From contig NZ_CALXGI010000003.1 in NCBI RefSeq assembly GCF_944387805.1, positions 1 through 64,000 of the forward strand: 64,000 bases of DNA, read 5' to 3'. The DNA comes from an uncultured Pseudoflavonifractor sp. GTDB taxonomy: Bacteria; Bacillota; Clostridia; Oscillospirales; Oscillospiraceae. Position 1 is the stretch's first letter. Each line of letters starts with the position of its first letter. The notes beneath the pieces were generated by a model, which searched no databases, was not told the origin of the DNA, and saw nothing but the letters and a program-made list of their open reading frames with translations. The position numbers and the translations under genes were made by a program. This document shows, piece after piece, positions 40,912 through 48,752 of the stretch.

Positions 40912-42120
40912 GTGGACGAGAGCCTGCTTAAGCGCGTAAAAAAATACGCCAACCATTTTGAAGAAATCAGCGGTGTGGATACCTGTGTGCTCAATCTCCG
41001 GGAGCGGAAATTTTACGAGGACCCACCCTCCTTCTGCCAGGACAGCTGTCCCTGCCGGGGCGGTGACTGCGACTGCCTTCAGGTTCATCTGCGCAACTGT
41101 CTGGAGGCGGAACGCTGGGATGGGCGGTATACCTACTACTGCCCCCTCAATCTAATCTTTGTCGCCGCATATTGTACCACCCGTATGGGGATCCCCACCG
41201 GCGTGGTAGCCGGGCCTTTCCTGCTGGATGAATTTGACCGGGATTCCTTCCCGGGCCTGGATGAAAAGGCACTCTCCGCCCTGGTTTGTATTCCGGTGAT
41301 GAGCACCAGCAAGGGGTATCACTTCGGCGAGACACTGGGCGCGCTGCTCACCTGCTGCGGCACCAGAGACAGGGGTTTTTCACCAACGGAAAACCGCTGG
41401 GAGCTTATCAACAAGATGTTCAAGTTCGCCACCAACGGGGCGGACGGCACCACGACGGGGTACTCCATTGAGATGGAGCGCCGTCTGGTCCATCTAATCT
41501 CAGACGGCGATAACGAGGGAGCGCGCCAGCAGATCAACCAGGTTCTCAGCTATATCTCCTTCTCAGCAAACGGAAATTTGGACGCGGCAAGGGCCAGGTG
41601 CATGGAGCTGCTGGTGGTGATGAGCCGGGCCGCCATCGACGCGGGCGCGGAGGTGGATACCATCTTTTTGCTCAACGAGACCTATTTCCATGAGCTGGCT
41701 GCCTGCTCCGCGGTGGCGGATATGGGCGTCTGGCTGTCCACAGCGGCCAGCGGCTACGCATCCTACGTACAGGATGCCGCCGCCACAAAGCACTCCTATG
41801 CCGTGTCCAAGGCCATTAACTATATCCGGCAGAACTATGCCTCCAAAATTACCCTGGAAGGCACCGCCAAGATGGTGTATCTGAGCCGTTCCTACTTCTC
41901 TAAGCTCTTTGCCGAGGAGACGGGCACCACCTTCTCCAACTATGTCATCCAGGTGCGGATTGAGAAGAGCAAGCAGCTTCTGTTGGACAGCAGCGTGAAA
42001 CTGGCTGATGTGGCCTATCTGGTGGGCTTTGTGGATCAGAGCTACTTTACCAAGTGCTTTCGGAAAATTGTAGGGATATCACCCGGAAAATATCGAAACT
42101 GTCAGGGAAAATTGGAGTAA
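40912..42120 (+). CDS. AraC-type regulator with PocR ligand domain
   Basis: A 402-residue activator-like protein. The N-terminal PocR domain (about 8-165) has the Cys-rich stretch SFCQDSCPCRGGDCDCLQ and CPLNLIFVAAY, seen in PocR-type sensors of BMC substrates. A middle helical part follows. The C-terminal AraC pair of helix-turn-helices (about 295-398) includes LSRSYFSKLFAEETGTTF and VGFVDQSYFTKCFRK. Its place right after the shell operon suggests it switches the BMC on. The GTG at 40912 has AAAGGAGAAGG upstream. The ligand is unknown. Confidence 0.9.
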   Translation: MDESLLKRVKKYANHFEEISGVDTCVLNLRERKFYEDPPSFCQDSCPCRGGDCDCLQVHLRNCLEAERWDGRYTYYCPLNLIFVAAYCTTRMGIPTGVVAGPFLLDEFDRDSFPGLDEKALSALVCIPVMSTSKGYHFGETLGALLTCCGTRDRGFSPTENRWELINKMFKFATNGADGTTTGYSIEMERRLVHLISDGDNEGARQQINQVLSYISFSANGNLDAARARCMELLVVMSRAAIDAGAEVDTIFLLNETYFHELAACSAVADMGVWLSTAASGYASYVQDAAATKHSYAVSKAINYIRQNYASKITLEGTAKMVYLSRSYFSKLFAEETGTTFSNYVIQVRIEKSKQLLLDSSVKLADVAYLVGFVDQSYFTKCFRKIVGISPGKYRNCQGKLE

Positions 42121-42134
42121 TAGGGGGATAAAAT

Positions 42135-43319
42135 ATGGAATTGCTGGAACAGTACCTGAACCGCCCCTTTGAATGCAGCTGCGGGCGCACGCATTTTGTA
42201 CCCATGCGCAGAATTTGTACCGATATGTGGAGCACCAACCTGTCCGCTGAGTTTGAGACCCTGCTGGGTGGAAAGCGGGCCGTTATGCTCTGTGATATCC
42301 ACACCAAAGAGGCCATCAACGACCGCCTGGCCGCCTATCTGAAGGAGCAGGGCTGGGAACTGACCATCCGGGAATACAGCAGCGAGGGCCCGCTCTTCAA
42401 CGACGAGACAGTGGTGGGCACTGCGGTCTTTGCGGTGACGCCCAAGACCGACGGCATCATCGCCGTGGGCGGCGGTACCATCACGGATCTGGGGCGATTT
42501 GTGGGCAGCCGGCTGGGCAAACCCTTTGTGCTGGTGATGACCTGCCCCTCCATGGACGGCTACGGATCTGATGTGGCCGGCATGCTTATCGGCGGAAAGA
42601 AGAAGGTGCTCAAGGACTGCACCTTCCCCCAGGGCCTCTTTGCAGACCTGGAGGTGCTGCGTACCGCTCCATGGGACCTGATCAAGTCCGGATTCGGCGA
42701 TATGCTGGGCAAGCGCACAGCCCTGCCCGACTGGATTCTGGCCCGGCATGTGGACGGCGCTTACTACTGCCCGCTGATTGCTGACATTGTGGACAAGACC
42801 TCCCGGGCCTGCCTGGACTGCCTGGACGGCATTGTGGCCCGGGATCAGGAGGCTATCCGCACCCTGATTGACGCCCTGTGCCTCACCGGCGTGAACATGG
42901 CCCTGTGCTCGGATACCCGCCCTGCCTCGGGCAGTGAGCACATCTTCTCTCACTACCTGGTGGAGTCGGCCATCGACCAGGGCCGCCCCGCTCCCTCCCA
43001 CGGCACCACCGTGGCCTTCGGCACGCTGGTCTCCGCCCTGTTGTACGAGTATCTGCTGGGCCCGGCCATGCCCGAGGAGCTCGCTCCCATTCGGGAGGAG
43101 CTAAAGCAGTATCTGCCCGCGTCTGACGACGTGCGGAAGATGCTGGAGAAAACCGGAATCGGCGCTGCCGTCACGGATCACCTGCCGGATAAAGAGGCGC
43201 TGGCCCACATGATTCGGGTTTCCTGCGCGCCGGAAAAGCGGTATACCATCTTGCGTTATCTGTCCGATTGTGGTATGCTGGAACAAAGCATTCAGTACGT
43301 CCTGGAGCACATGGACTGA
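42135..43319 (+). CDS. glycerol-1-phosphate dehydrogenase-like enzyme (EgsA/AraM family)
   Basis: A 394-residue metal-dependent NAD(P)H enzyme of the iron-ADH superfamily. Marks are IIAVGGGTITDLGRF near residue 110, PSMDGYGSDVAGML, the metal histidine in GSEHIFSH and a second in PSHGTTVAFGT. Family members reduce dihydroxyacetone phosphate to glycerol 1-phosphate. In many BMC loci an iron-ADH (PduQ/EutG) recycles NAD+; this gene takes that position here and might recycle NADH with a triose phosphate. It has no clear encapsulation helix. It starts 14 bases after the regulator gene. Confidence 0.85.
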   Translation: MELLEQYLNRPFECSCGRTHFVPMRRICTDMWSTNLSAEFETLLGGKRAVMLCDIHTKEAINDRLAAYLKEQGWELTIREYSSEGPLFNDETVVGTAVFAVTPKTDGIIAVGGGTITDLGRFVGSRLGKPFVLVMTCPSMDGYGSDVAGMLIGGKKKVLKDCTFPQGLFADLEVLRTAPWDLIKSGFGDMLGKRTALPDWILARHVDGAYYCPLIADIVDKTSRACLDCLDGIVARDQEAIRTLIDALCLTGVNMALCSDTRPASGSEHIFSHYLVESAIDQGRPAPSHGTTVAFGTLVSALLYEYLLGPAMPEELAPIREELKQYLPASDDVRKMLEKTGIGAAVTDHLPDKEALAHMIRVSCAPEKRYTILRYLSDCGMLEQSIQYVLEHMD

Positions 43320-43341
43320 CCAGAGAAAGGCGGGGGAGCAA

Positions 43342-43668
43342 ATGCCTGAACAGAGCCAGACAACAATTATGTACGCCATTCTCCTGGTTGTGCTTGTGGC
43401 AGTCTTGATTATTTTCTTCATTCTCCCGGACCGTAAGGCGAGAAAGGAGAAGGAGCGCGTTCAGCGCGGGCTGAAAGTGGGCGACAAGGTGTACACCAAA
43501 GCCGGAATCCACGGCACCGTGACAGCGGTGGACGGAGATCACGTCTTGCTTGAGGTGGGGAAGAACCGTACCCAGCTGGAGGTAGCCCGGTGGGCTATTC
43601 TGAGCGAGGAGGACGGAAAGGCCAAGAGCCGGCGTATCCGTACTATTCCCCTGGAGCACGACGACTAA
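43342..43668 (+). CDS. yajC: preprotein translocase subunit YajC
   Basis: A 108-residue YajC. One membrane helix (about 8-29) is followed by LPDRKARKEKERVQRGLKVGDKVYTKAGIHGTV, the family core, and a short charged tail. It assists SecDF. It is a housekeeping gene and probably not part of BMC function even though it lies 22 bases after the dehydrogenase gene. The ribosome site is GGGGGAG. A divergent second YajC is at 21430. Confidence 0.9.
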   Translation: MPEQSQTTIMYAILLVVLVAVLIIFFILPDRKARKEKERVQRGLKVGDKVYTKAGIHGTVTAVDGDHVLLEVGKNRTQLEVARWAILSEEDGKAKSRRIRTIPLEHDD

Positions 43669-43680
43669 AACATGCTGGAG

Positions 43681-43717
43681 AGTGGGGGACCCGCAGACAG
43701 CGGGCCCCCACTTTTTT
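43681..43717 (+). terminator. intrinsic terminator after yajC
   Basis: AGTGGGGG pairs with CCCCCACT, with inner CCCG/CGGG pairing, followed by a six-T run. Confidence 0.93.
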
Positions 43718-43743
43718 GATATGAGACAGAGCAAGTTTATATT

Positions 43744-43764
43744 ATTTTTCTATAATAGAAAAAT
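43744..43764. promoter_or_regulatory. perfect 21-bp AT-rich palindrome
   Basis: ATTTTTCTAT-A-ATAGAAAAAT is a perfect inverted repeat. It lies 12 bases upstream of the -35 box of the predicted cbi promoter and itself contains a TATAAT-like hexamer. It could be a regulator operator. Confidence 0.5.
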
Positions 43765-43775
43765 AGCGGAACGGC

Positions 43776-43804
43776 TTGCCTTAACAGGACAGTTGTGCTA
43801 TGCT
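43776..43804 (+). promoter_or_regulatory. putative promoter of the cobalamin operon
   Basis: TTGCCT (43776-43781) and TATGCT (43799-43804) are 17 bases apart. A start near 43811 gives a leader that carries the cobalamin riboswitch. Confidence 0.55.
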
Positions 43805-43957
43805 GAAAAATATACCAGGAAACAGATAATGTGCACAAAATATGCAATGCGATTCTGTGAGGAATCTCTCATATGAGAGCGAAATAACATAAAATGTCCG
43901 CGATAACCGGACATGGTGCAGTTTGGCTGAGCTGAATAGACAAAAGTTCGGACGCGG

Positions 43958-44107
43958 TGCGGCATAAAGCCGCCTAACAGGGAAGACCGGTGAAAATCCG
44001 GCGCAGTCTTACCTCTACTGTAAGCGCAGACGAGAGCGTCAGTCCATTGGCGAGAGAGCCGAGAAGGGACGCTGGAGGATGAAGCGTGAGCCAGGAGACC
44101 TGCCGCA
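43958..44107 (+). promoter_or_regulatory. cobalamin riboswitch
   Basis: The aptamer core is clear: GGGAAGACCGGTGAAAATCC near 43980, GCGCAGTC, a TACTGTAAGC segment and the B12 box GAGCCAGGAGACCTGCC at about 44088-44104. The closing P1 stem is TGCGGCA (43958-43964) with TGCCGCA (44101-44107). It should turn the operon off when adenosylcobalamin or a related cobamide is plentiful. Confidence 0.93.
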
Positions 44108-44150
44108 GTTCGGTACGTACTCTGAGGTGGAGGGTACTGGCATGCGTAAA

Positions 44151-44186
44151 AACGGGCCCTTTCCATTGGGAGGGGTCCGTTTTTTG
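44151..44186 (+). terminator. riboswitch expression-platform terminator
   Basis: ACGGGCCC pairs with GGGTCCGT (one G-U) across about 14 bases and is followed by TTTTTT. It lies between the riboswitch and cbiD, so the switch most likely works by transcription termination. Confidence 0.88.
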
Positions 44187-44210
44187 CATATTGGGCCGGG
44201 AGGTGGCAGT

Positions 44211-45359
44211 ATGGCAAAGCTGGAACACTATATTGACGTGGGCGACAGGAAGCTGCGCTGCGGCTACACCACCGGCACCTGCGCTGCGGCGGCAGTCCGG
44301 GGCGCTGCGGAGCTGCTGCTTCTGGGGCGGCGGCTGAGCGCTGTTCGGCTGGACACCCCGGCAGGAATCCCGGTGGAAGCTGAGCTGCTGGAGCTCTCTG
44401 CCGGGCAGGGCTGGGCGTCCTGCGCCGTGCGCAAGGATGGGGGCGATGACCCGGACATCACCGACGGCGCCCTGATTTCCGCCCGTGTGGAGCGGATGGA
44501 CGCCCCGGGCGTGGAGATCGACGGCGGAGAGGGTGTGGGCAGGGTGACCAGGCCCGGCCTGGACCAGCCCGTGGGCGCGGCGGCCATCAACGCCACCCCG
44601 AGGCGGATGATCCGGGAGCAGGCCGAGGCCGTGCTGAAGAAGTCGGGAGCGCCCGGCGGCCTGCGGGCCGTCATCTCCGTGCCCGAGGGTCGGCGGCTGG
44701 CAGGGGGGACCTTCAACCCCCGGCTGGGCATTGAGGGGGGCATCTCCATCCTGGGCACCAGCGGTATCGTCCGGCCCATGAGCGAGGAGGCCCTCATCCG
44801 CTCGGTCCGCCTGGAGCTGGACCTGGTACGGGCCAGCGGGGCGGAGGACGTGCTGGTCACCCCCGGCAACTACGGCGAGGACTTCGCCCGGGACGTACTG
44901 GGCCTGCGGCTGGACCGCTGGGCCCTGTGCAGCAACTACGTGGGGGAGGCCATTGACCACGCCAGGGGGCTGGGGTTCCGGTCCCTGCTGCTGGTAGGCC
45001 ACCTGGGCAAGCTGGTGAAGGTGGCCGCAGGCATCATGAACACCCACTCCCGCACCGCCGACGGCCGGGGAGAGACCATGGCCGCCCATACCGCCCTGTG
45101 CGGCGGGGACCGGGCGCTGGTGGAGCGGGTCTTCGACGCCCCCACCACTGACGGCGCTGTGGCGCTGCTGGAAGAGGCCGGCCTGAGAGAGAACGTAATG
45201 GTCTCCCTGGCGGCGGCCCTGGACAGGAGGCTCAAGGCCCGGGCGGGAGCGGACATGGAAATTGCGGCCCTCTTCTTCTCCAACCGGTTTGGTATTTTGG
45301 GACAGACCCCCGGCGCGGCGCAGCTGCTGGCGCGCCACCGGGCGAATTATGACGGATAA
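44211..45359 (+). CDS. cbiD: cobalt-precorrin-5B C1-methyltransferase CbiD
   Basis: A 382-residue enzyme that methylates C1 of cobalt-precorrin-5B in the anaerobic corrin pathway. CbiD starts with the CGYTTGTCAAAAVRGA motif near residue 18; GGISILGTSGIVRPMSEEA in the middle and LLVGHLGKLVKVAAG are also typical. The first gene behind the riboswitch. ATG 44211 follows GGGAGG. It precedes cbiF by 21 bases. Confidence 0.96.
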   Translation: MAKLEHYIDVGDRKLRCGYTTGTCAAAAVRGAAELLLLGRRLSAVRLDTPAGIPVEAELLELSAGQGWASCAVRKDGGDDPDITDGALISARVERMDAPGVEIDGGEGVGRVTRPGLDQPVGAAAINATPRRMIREQAEAVLKKSGAPGGLRAVISVPEGRRLAGGTFNPRLGIEGGISILGTSGIVRPMSEEALIRSVRLELDLVRASGAEDVLVTPGNYGEDFARDVLGLRLDRWALCSNYVGEAIDHARGLGFRSLLLVGHLGKLVKVAAGIMNTHSRTADGRGETMAAHTALCGGDRALVERVFDAPTTDGAVALLEEAGLRENVMVSLAAALDRRLKARAGADMEIAALFFSNRFGILGQTPGAAQLLARHRANYDG

Positions 45360-45380
45360 CAAAAACGGAGGCTCACTGAT

Positions 45381-46139
45381 ATGGTACACTTTATCGGCGC
45401 CGGTCCCGGCGCACCTGATCTCATCACCCTGCGGGGCGCCCGGCTGCTGGCTGAGGCCGACGTGATCATCTATGCCGGTTCCCTGGTGAACCCGACTCTG
45501 CTGGAGGGCCGCAAGGCGGACTGCGCCGTGTATGACAGCGCGTCCATGACCCTGGAGGAGGTGCTCGCCGTCATGGAGCAGGCCGAGCGGGCGGGCAAGA
45601 CCACCGTCCGGCTCCACACCGGAGACCCCTCCCTCTACGGCGCCATCCGGGAGCAGATGGACCAGCTGGACAAGATGGGCGTGTCCTACGACGTGACTCC
45701 CGGCGTGTCCTCCTTCTCCGGCGCCGCTGCGGCTCTTAACGCGGAGTATACTCTTCCAAATGTATCACAGTCTGTTATCATTACCCGCATGGCGGGCCGC
45801 ACTCCTGTGCCTGAGGGAGAGGCTCTGGCCAAGATGGCCTCCCACGGCTGCACCATGGTGCTCTTCCTGTCCACCGGACTGCTGGAGGATGTGGAGAAGG
45901 AGCTGATGAAGGGGGGGTATGCCCCCGACACCCCGGCGGCCATTGTGTACAAGGCCACCTGGCCCGACCAGCAGGTGTACCGCTGCACCGTGTCCACCCT
46001 GGCCCGGACCGCCAGGGAGAACCACGTCACCAAGACCGCCCTCATCACCGTGGGCGGCTTCCTGGGCAGCGAGTATGAGCGCTCCAAGCTCTACGACCCC
46101 GCCTTCACCCACGGCTGCCGGAAGGGGACCGAGGGATGA
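45381..46139 (+). CDS. cbiF: cobalt-precorrin-4 C11-methyltransferase CbiF
   Basis: A 252-residue SAM-dependent methyltransferase of the tetrapyrrole family. It opens MVHFIGAGPGAPDLITLRGA and has LHTGDPSLYGAIREQMDQL and VTPGVSSFSGAAAAL, the CobM/CbiF pattern, and NVSQSVIITR. It adds the C11 methyl group. The stop overlaps the cbiG start (ATGA). Confidence 0.96.
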   Translation: MVHFIGAGPGAPDLITLRGARLLAEADVIIYAGSLVNPTLLEGRKADCAVYDSASMTLEEVLAVMEQAERAGKTTVRLHTGDPSLYGAIREQMDQLDKMGVSYDVTPGVSSFSGAAAALNAEYTLPNVSQSVIITRMAGRTPVPEGEALAKMASHGCTMVLFLSTGLLEDVEKELMKGGYAPDTPAAIVYKATWPDQQVYRCTVSTLARTARENHVTKTALITVGGFLGSEYERSKLYDPAFTHGCRKGTEG

Positions 46140-47164
46140 AGCTGGCCATAGCCGCCTTCACCGCCCGGGGGGCGGCGCTGGGGGAGAAGCTGGCGGCGGC
46201 CCTGACGGAGCAGGGGGAGGAATGCGCCCTGTCCGTCCCCGCCCGGCTGGCTCCGGAGCTGGACCTGCCCGCTATGGACAGCCTGGCGGACTGGACGGCC
46301 CGGGAATTTGCACGGGCGGACGGCCTTATCTTTATGGGGGCCTGCGGCATCGCCGTCCGGGCCATCGCCCCTCATGTGAAGGATAAGCTCACCGACCCCG
46401 CCGTGGCGGCGGTGGACGAGGCAGGGCGCTGGGTGGTCCCCCTCCTGTCCGGCCACGTGGGGGGCGCCAACGACCTGGCCCGACGCATCGCCGCCCTCAC
46501 CGGGGGACAGGCGGCGGTGTCCACTGCCACCGACGTCAACGGCCTCTTCGCCGTGGACCAGTGGGCCGCCCGGCAGGGCTTCACCATGGAGGGACGGAGG
46601 GAAGCCAAGGCGGTCTCCGCTGCCCTGCTGGCCGGGGAGGAAGTGGGCTTTACCAGTGATTTTCCGGTGGATGGCCCTCTGCCCCAGGGCGTAACGGCGG
46701 GAGAGGCGAAGATTGGCTTTTCTGTCACCGCAAAAACTGACCCATTGCTCTTTGAGACGGGGCTGCGGCTGGTGCCCCGGGCGCTCTGGCTGGGCATCGG
46801 CTGCCGCCGGGGCACAGCGGAGGAGACCATTGCCGCCGCCGTAGACGCCGCTCTGGCGGAGCACGGGTTTTCCGCAAAGGCAGTGGCCGGGGTGGGCACC
46901 ATTGACCTGAAGAAGGACGAGGCCGGGCTGCTCGCCTTCTGCGCCCACCGGGACTGGCCCCTGAGCTGTTACAGCGCGGAGGAGCTGCTCAGGACGGAGG
47001 GAGACTTTACCCCCTCTGACTTTGTGAAGGGGATCACCGGGGTGGACAACGTGTGCGAGCGCGCCGCCGTGCTGGGCGGCGGGCAGCTGGTCATCCCCAA
47101 GCGGGCAGCGGGCGGCGTCACCGTGGCGGCGGCCCTGCTGCCCCTGCGGCTGACATTTGATTAA
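46136..47164 (+). CDS. cbiG: cobalt-precorrin-5A hydrolase CbiG
   Basis: A 342-residue CbiG that opens the lactone of cobalt-precorrin-5A and releases acetaldehyde. The N-terminal part has LIFMGACGIAVRAIAPHVKDK and PLLSGHVGGANDLARRIA; the C-terminal domain has LGIGCRRGTAEETI and KEDEAGL-like SIDLKKDE. The released acetaldehyde is notable beside a BMC that handles acetaldehyde, but no link is shown. Starts in the overlap with cbiF. Confidence 0.95.
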   Translation: MKLAIAAFTARGAALGEKLAAALTEQGEECALSVPARLAPELDLPAMDSLADWTAREFARADGLIFMGACGIAVRAIAPHVKDKLTDPAVAAVDEAGRWVVPLLSGHVGGANDLARRIAALTGGQAAVSTATDVNGLFAVDQWAARQGFTMEGRREAKAVSAALLAGEEVGFTSDFPVDGPLPQGVTAGEAKIGFSVTAKTDPLLFETGLRLVPRALWLGIGCRRGTAEETIAAAVDAALAEHGFSAKAVAGVGTIDLKKDEAGLLAFCAHRDWPLSCYSAEELLRTEGDFTPSDFVKGITGVDNVCERAAVLGGGQLVIPKRAAGGVTVAAALLPLRLTFD

Positions 47165-47208
47165 TAGAGAAAAATGCCGCGCCCTAGGGCGCGTATGGAG
47201 GTTTTTGG

Positions 47209-47952
47209 ATGAAAGTAACCGTAATCGGCCTGGGCCCCGGCGCGGGCGCCGATCTGACCGGCCGGGCCAGAGCGGCCCTGGCCGCCTGCGACCTGGTGGT
47301 GGGCTACACCGCCTATGTGGCTCTGATTCAGGATGAGTTCCCCGACAAGGAGTACCGTTCCACCGGTATGCGCAAGGAAGTGGACCGGTGCCGGGCGGCG
47401 GTGGAGGCCGCCGTGGAGGGCCACGACGTGGCCATGGTGTGCTCCGGCGACTCCGGCGTGTACGGCATGGCGGGCCTCATCTATGAGGTGGCCCAGGAGT
47501 ACCCGCCGGTGGATATCGAGGTGGTGCCCGGCATTACCGCAGCCTGCGGCGGCGCCGCCGTGCTGGGCGCGCCTCTGACCCATGACTTCGCCGTGGTATC
47601 CCTGTCCGACCTGCTCACCCCCTGGGAGCGCATTGAGAAGCGGCTCACCTGCGCCGCCGAGGCGGACTTTGTCCTGTGCATCTATAATCCCATGAGCCAC
47701 AGCCGCCCCGACCACCTGCGCCGGGCCTGCGACATTCTGCTGAAGGTCAGGGCCCCCGGCACAGTGTGCGGCTGGGTGCGCAATATCGGCCGGGAGGGAG
47801 AGGAGAGCAGGCTTCTCACCCTGGCGGAGCTGAGAGACGAGAGGGTGGACATGTTCACCACCGTGTTTGTGGGCAGCAGCGCCACCATGAACCTGAACGG
47901 CAAGATGGTCACCCCCCGGGGCTACCGGGGCGTGGGCTCCCGGGAGGACTGA
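47209..47952 (+). CDS. cbiH: cobalt-precorrin-3B C17-methyltransferase CbiH
   Basis: A 247-residue ring-contraction methyltransferase. It has VIGLGPGAGADLTGRA at the N-terminus, VCSGDSGVYGMAGLI and VVPGITAACGGAAVLGAPL, the CbiH/CobJ pattern. In the anaerobic route it methylates C17 and contracts the ring. A GCGCCCTAGGGCGC palindrome lies in the 44-base gap from cbiG, just before the ribosome site GGAGG. Confidence 0.95.
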   Translation: MKVTVIGLGPGAGADLTGRARAALAACDLVVGYTAYVALIQDEFPDKEYRSTGMRKEVDRCRAAVEAAVEGHDVAMVCSGDSGVYGMAGLIYEVAQEYPPVDIEVVPGITAACGGAAVLGAPLTHDFAVVSLSDLLTPWERIEKRLTCAAEADFVLCIYNPMSHSRPDHLRRACDILLKVRAPGTVCGWVRNIGREGEESRLLTLAELRDERVDMFTTVFVGSSATMNLNGKMVTPRGYRGVGSRED

Positions 47953-47979
47953 GCATCCCGGGCAGAAGGAGGAAACAGC

Positions 47980-48726
47980 GTGGAAATTCTGCTCTTCGGC
48001 GGCACCACCGAGGGCCGCCAGCTGGCGGAATGGCTGGCAGAGGCGGGACAGAAGGTGACCTACTGCGCGGCTACCGAGTACGGCGGCGCCCTGGTCCCGG
48101 AGGGGGCGGGCGTCACTGTCCGTACCGGACGGCTGGACCAGGGGGGCATGGCCGCGCTGCTGGGGGCCGGCTCCTTTGACTATGCGGTGGATGCCACCCA
48201 CCCCTACGCACCCCAGGTCAGCGCCAATCTGAGGGCGGCGGCCGGGGAGGCGGCGGTGCCCTATCTCCGCCTGGTGCGGGAGGGGCCGCCGGAGGACGAG
48301 GGCTGGCTCCACGCACCCGACGCCACCTCCGCCGCGGAGATGCTGCTGGGCCTGGAGGGCAACGTGCTCCTTACCACCGGCAGCAAGGAGCTGGACTGCT
48401 ATGCAGTACCCGGCCTGCTGGAGCGGGTGTTTCCCCGGGTGCTGCCCACCCCCGACTCCCTGAACCGGTGCCTGGAGCTGGGATTTCCACCGGCCCATAT
48501 CATCTGTATGCAGGGACCTTTTTCCCGGGCCCTCAACGCCGCTATGGCGGAGCAGCTGGACATCAAAGTGATGGTCACAAAGGCCAGCGGCGGGACGGGC
48601 GGATTCTGGGCTAAGGCGGCTGCCGCCCGAGATACCGGAGCGGCCCTGCTGGTCATCGACCGCCCCTGCCGGGAGACCGGATTGAGCCTGGAAGAGATGA
48701 AGGCATTTCTGACCCGGGCATTTTAA
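47980..48726 (+). CDS. cbiJ: cobalt-precorrin-6A reductase CbiJ
   Basis: A 248-residue NAD(P)H-dependent reductase. It opens EILLFGGTTEGRQLAEWL, then AVDATHPYAPQVSANL and LTTGSKELDCYA, all typical of CbiJ/CobK. Late KASGGTGGFWAKA fits the family end. Start is GTG 47980 behind AAGGAGG. Confidence 0.94.
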   Translation: MEILLFGGTTEGRQLAEWLAEAGQKVTYCAATEYGGALVPEGAGVTVRTGRLDQGGMAALLGAGSFDYAVDATHPYAPQVSANLRAAAGEAAVPYLRLVREGPPEDEGWLHAPDATSAAEMLLGLEGNVLLTTGSKELDCYAVPGLLERVFPRVLPTPDSLNRCLELGFPPAHIICMQGPFSRALNAAMAEQLDIKVMVTKASGGTGGFWAKAAAARDTGAALLVIDRPCRETGLSLEEMKAFLTRAF

Positions 48727-48752
48727 TGGAGAGATAAAGGAGAGAGACAACC

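Noticed and set aside
23078-43319. Diol dehydratase, ethanolamine lyase or glycyl radical enzyme in the BMC locus
   Set aside because: Every frame was considered and none matches these signature enzymes; the aldolases take that place.
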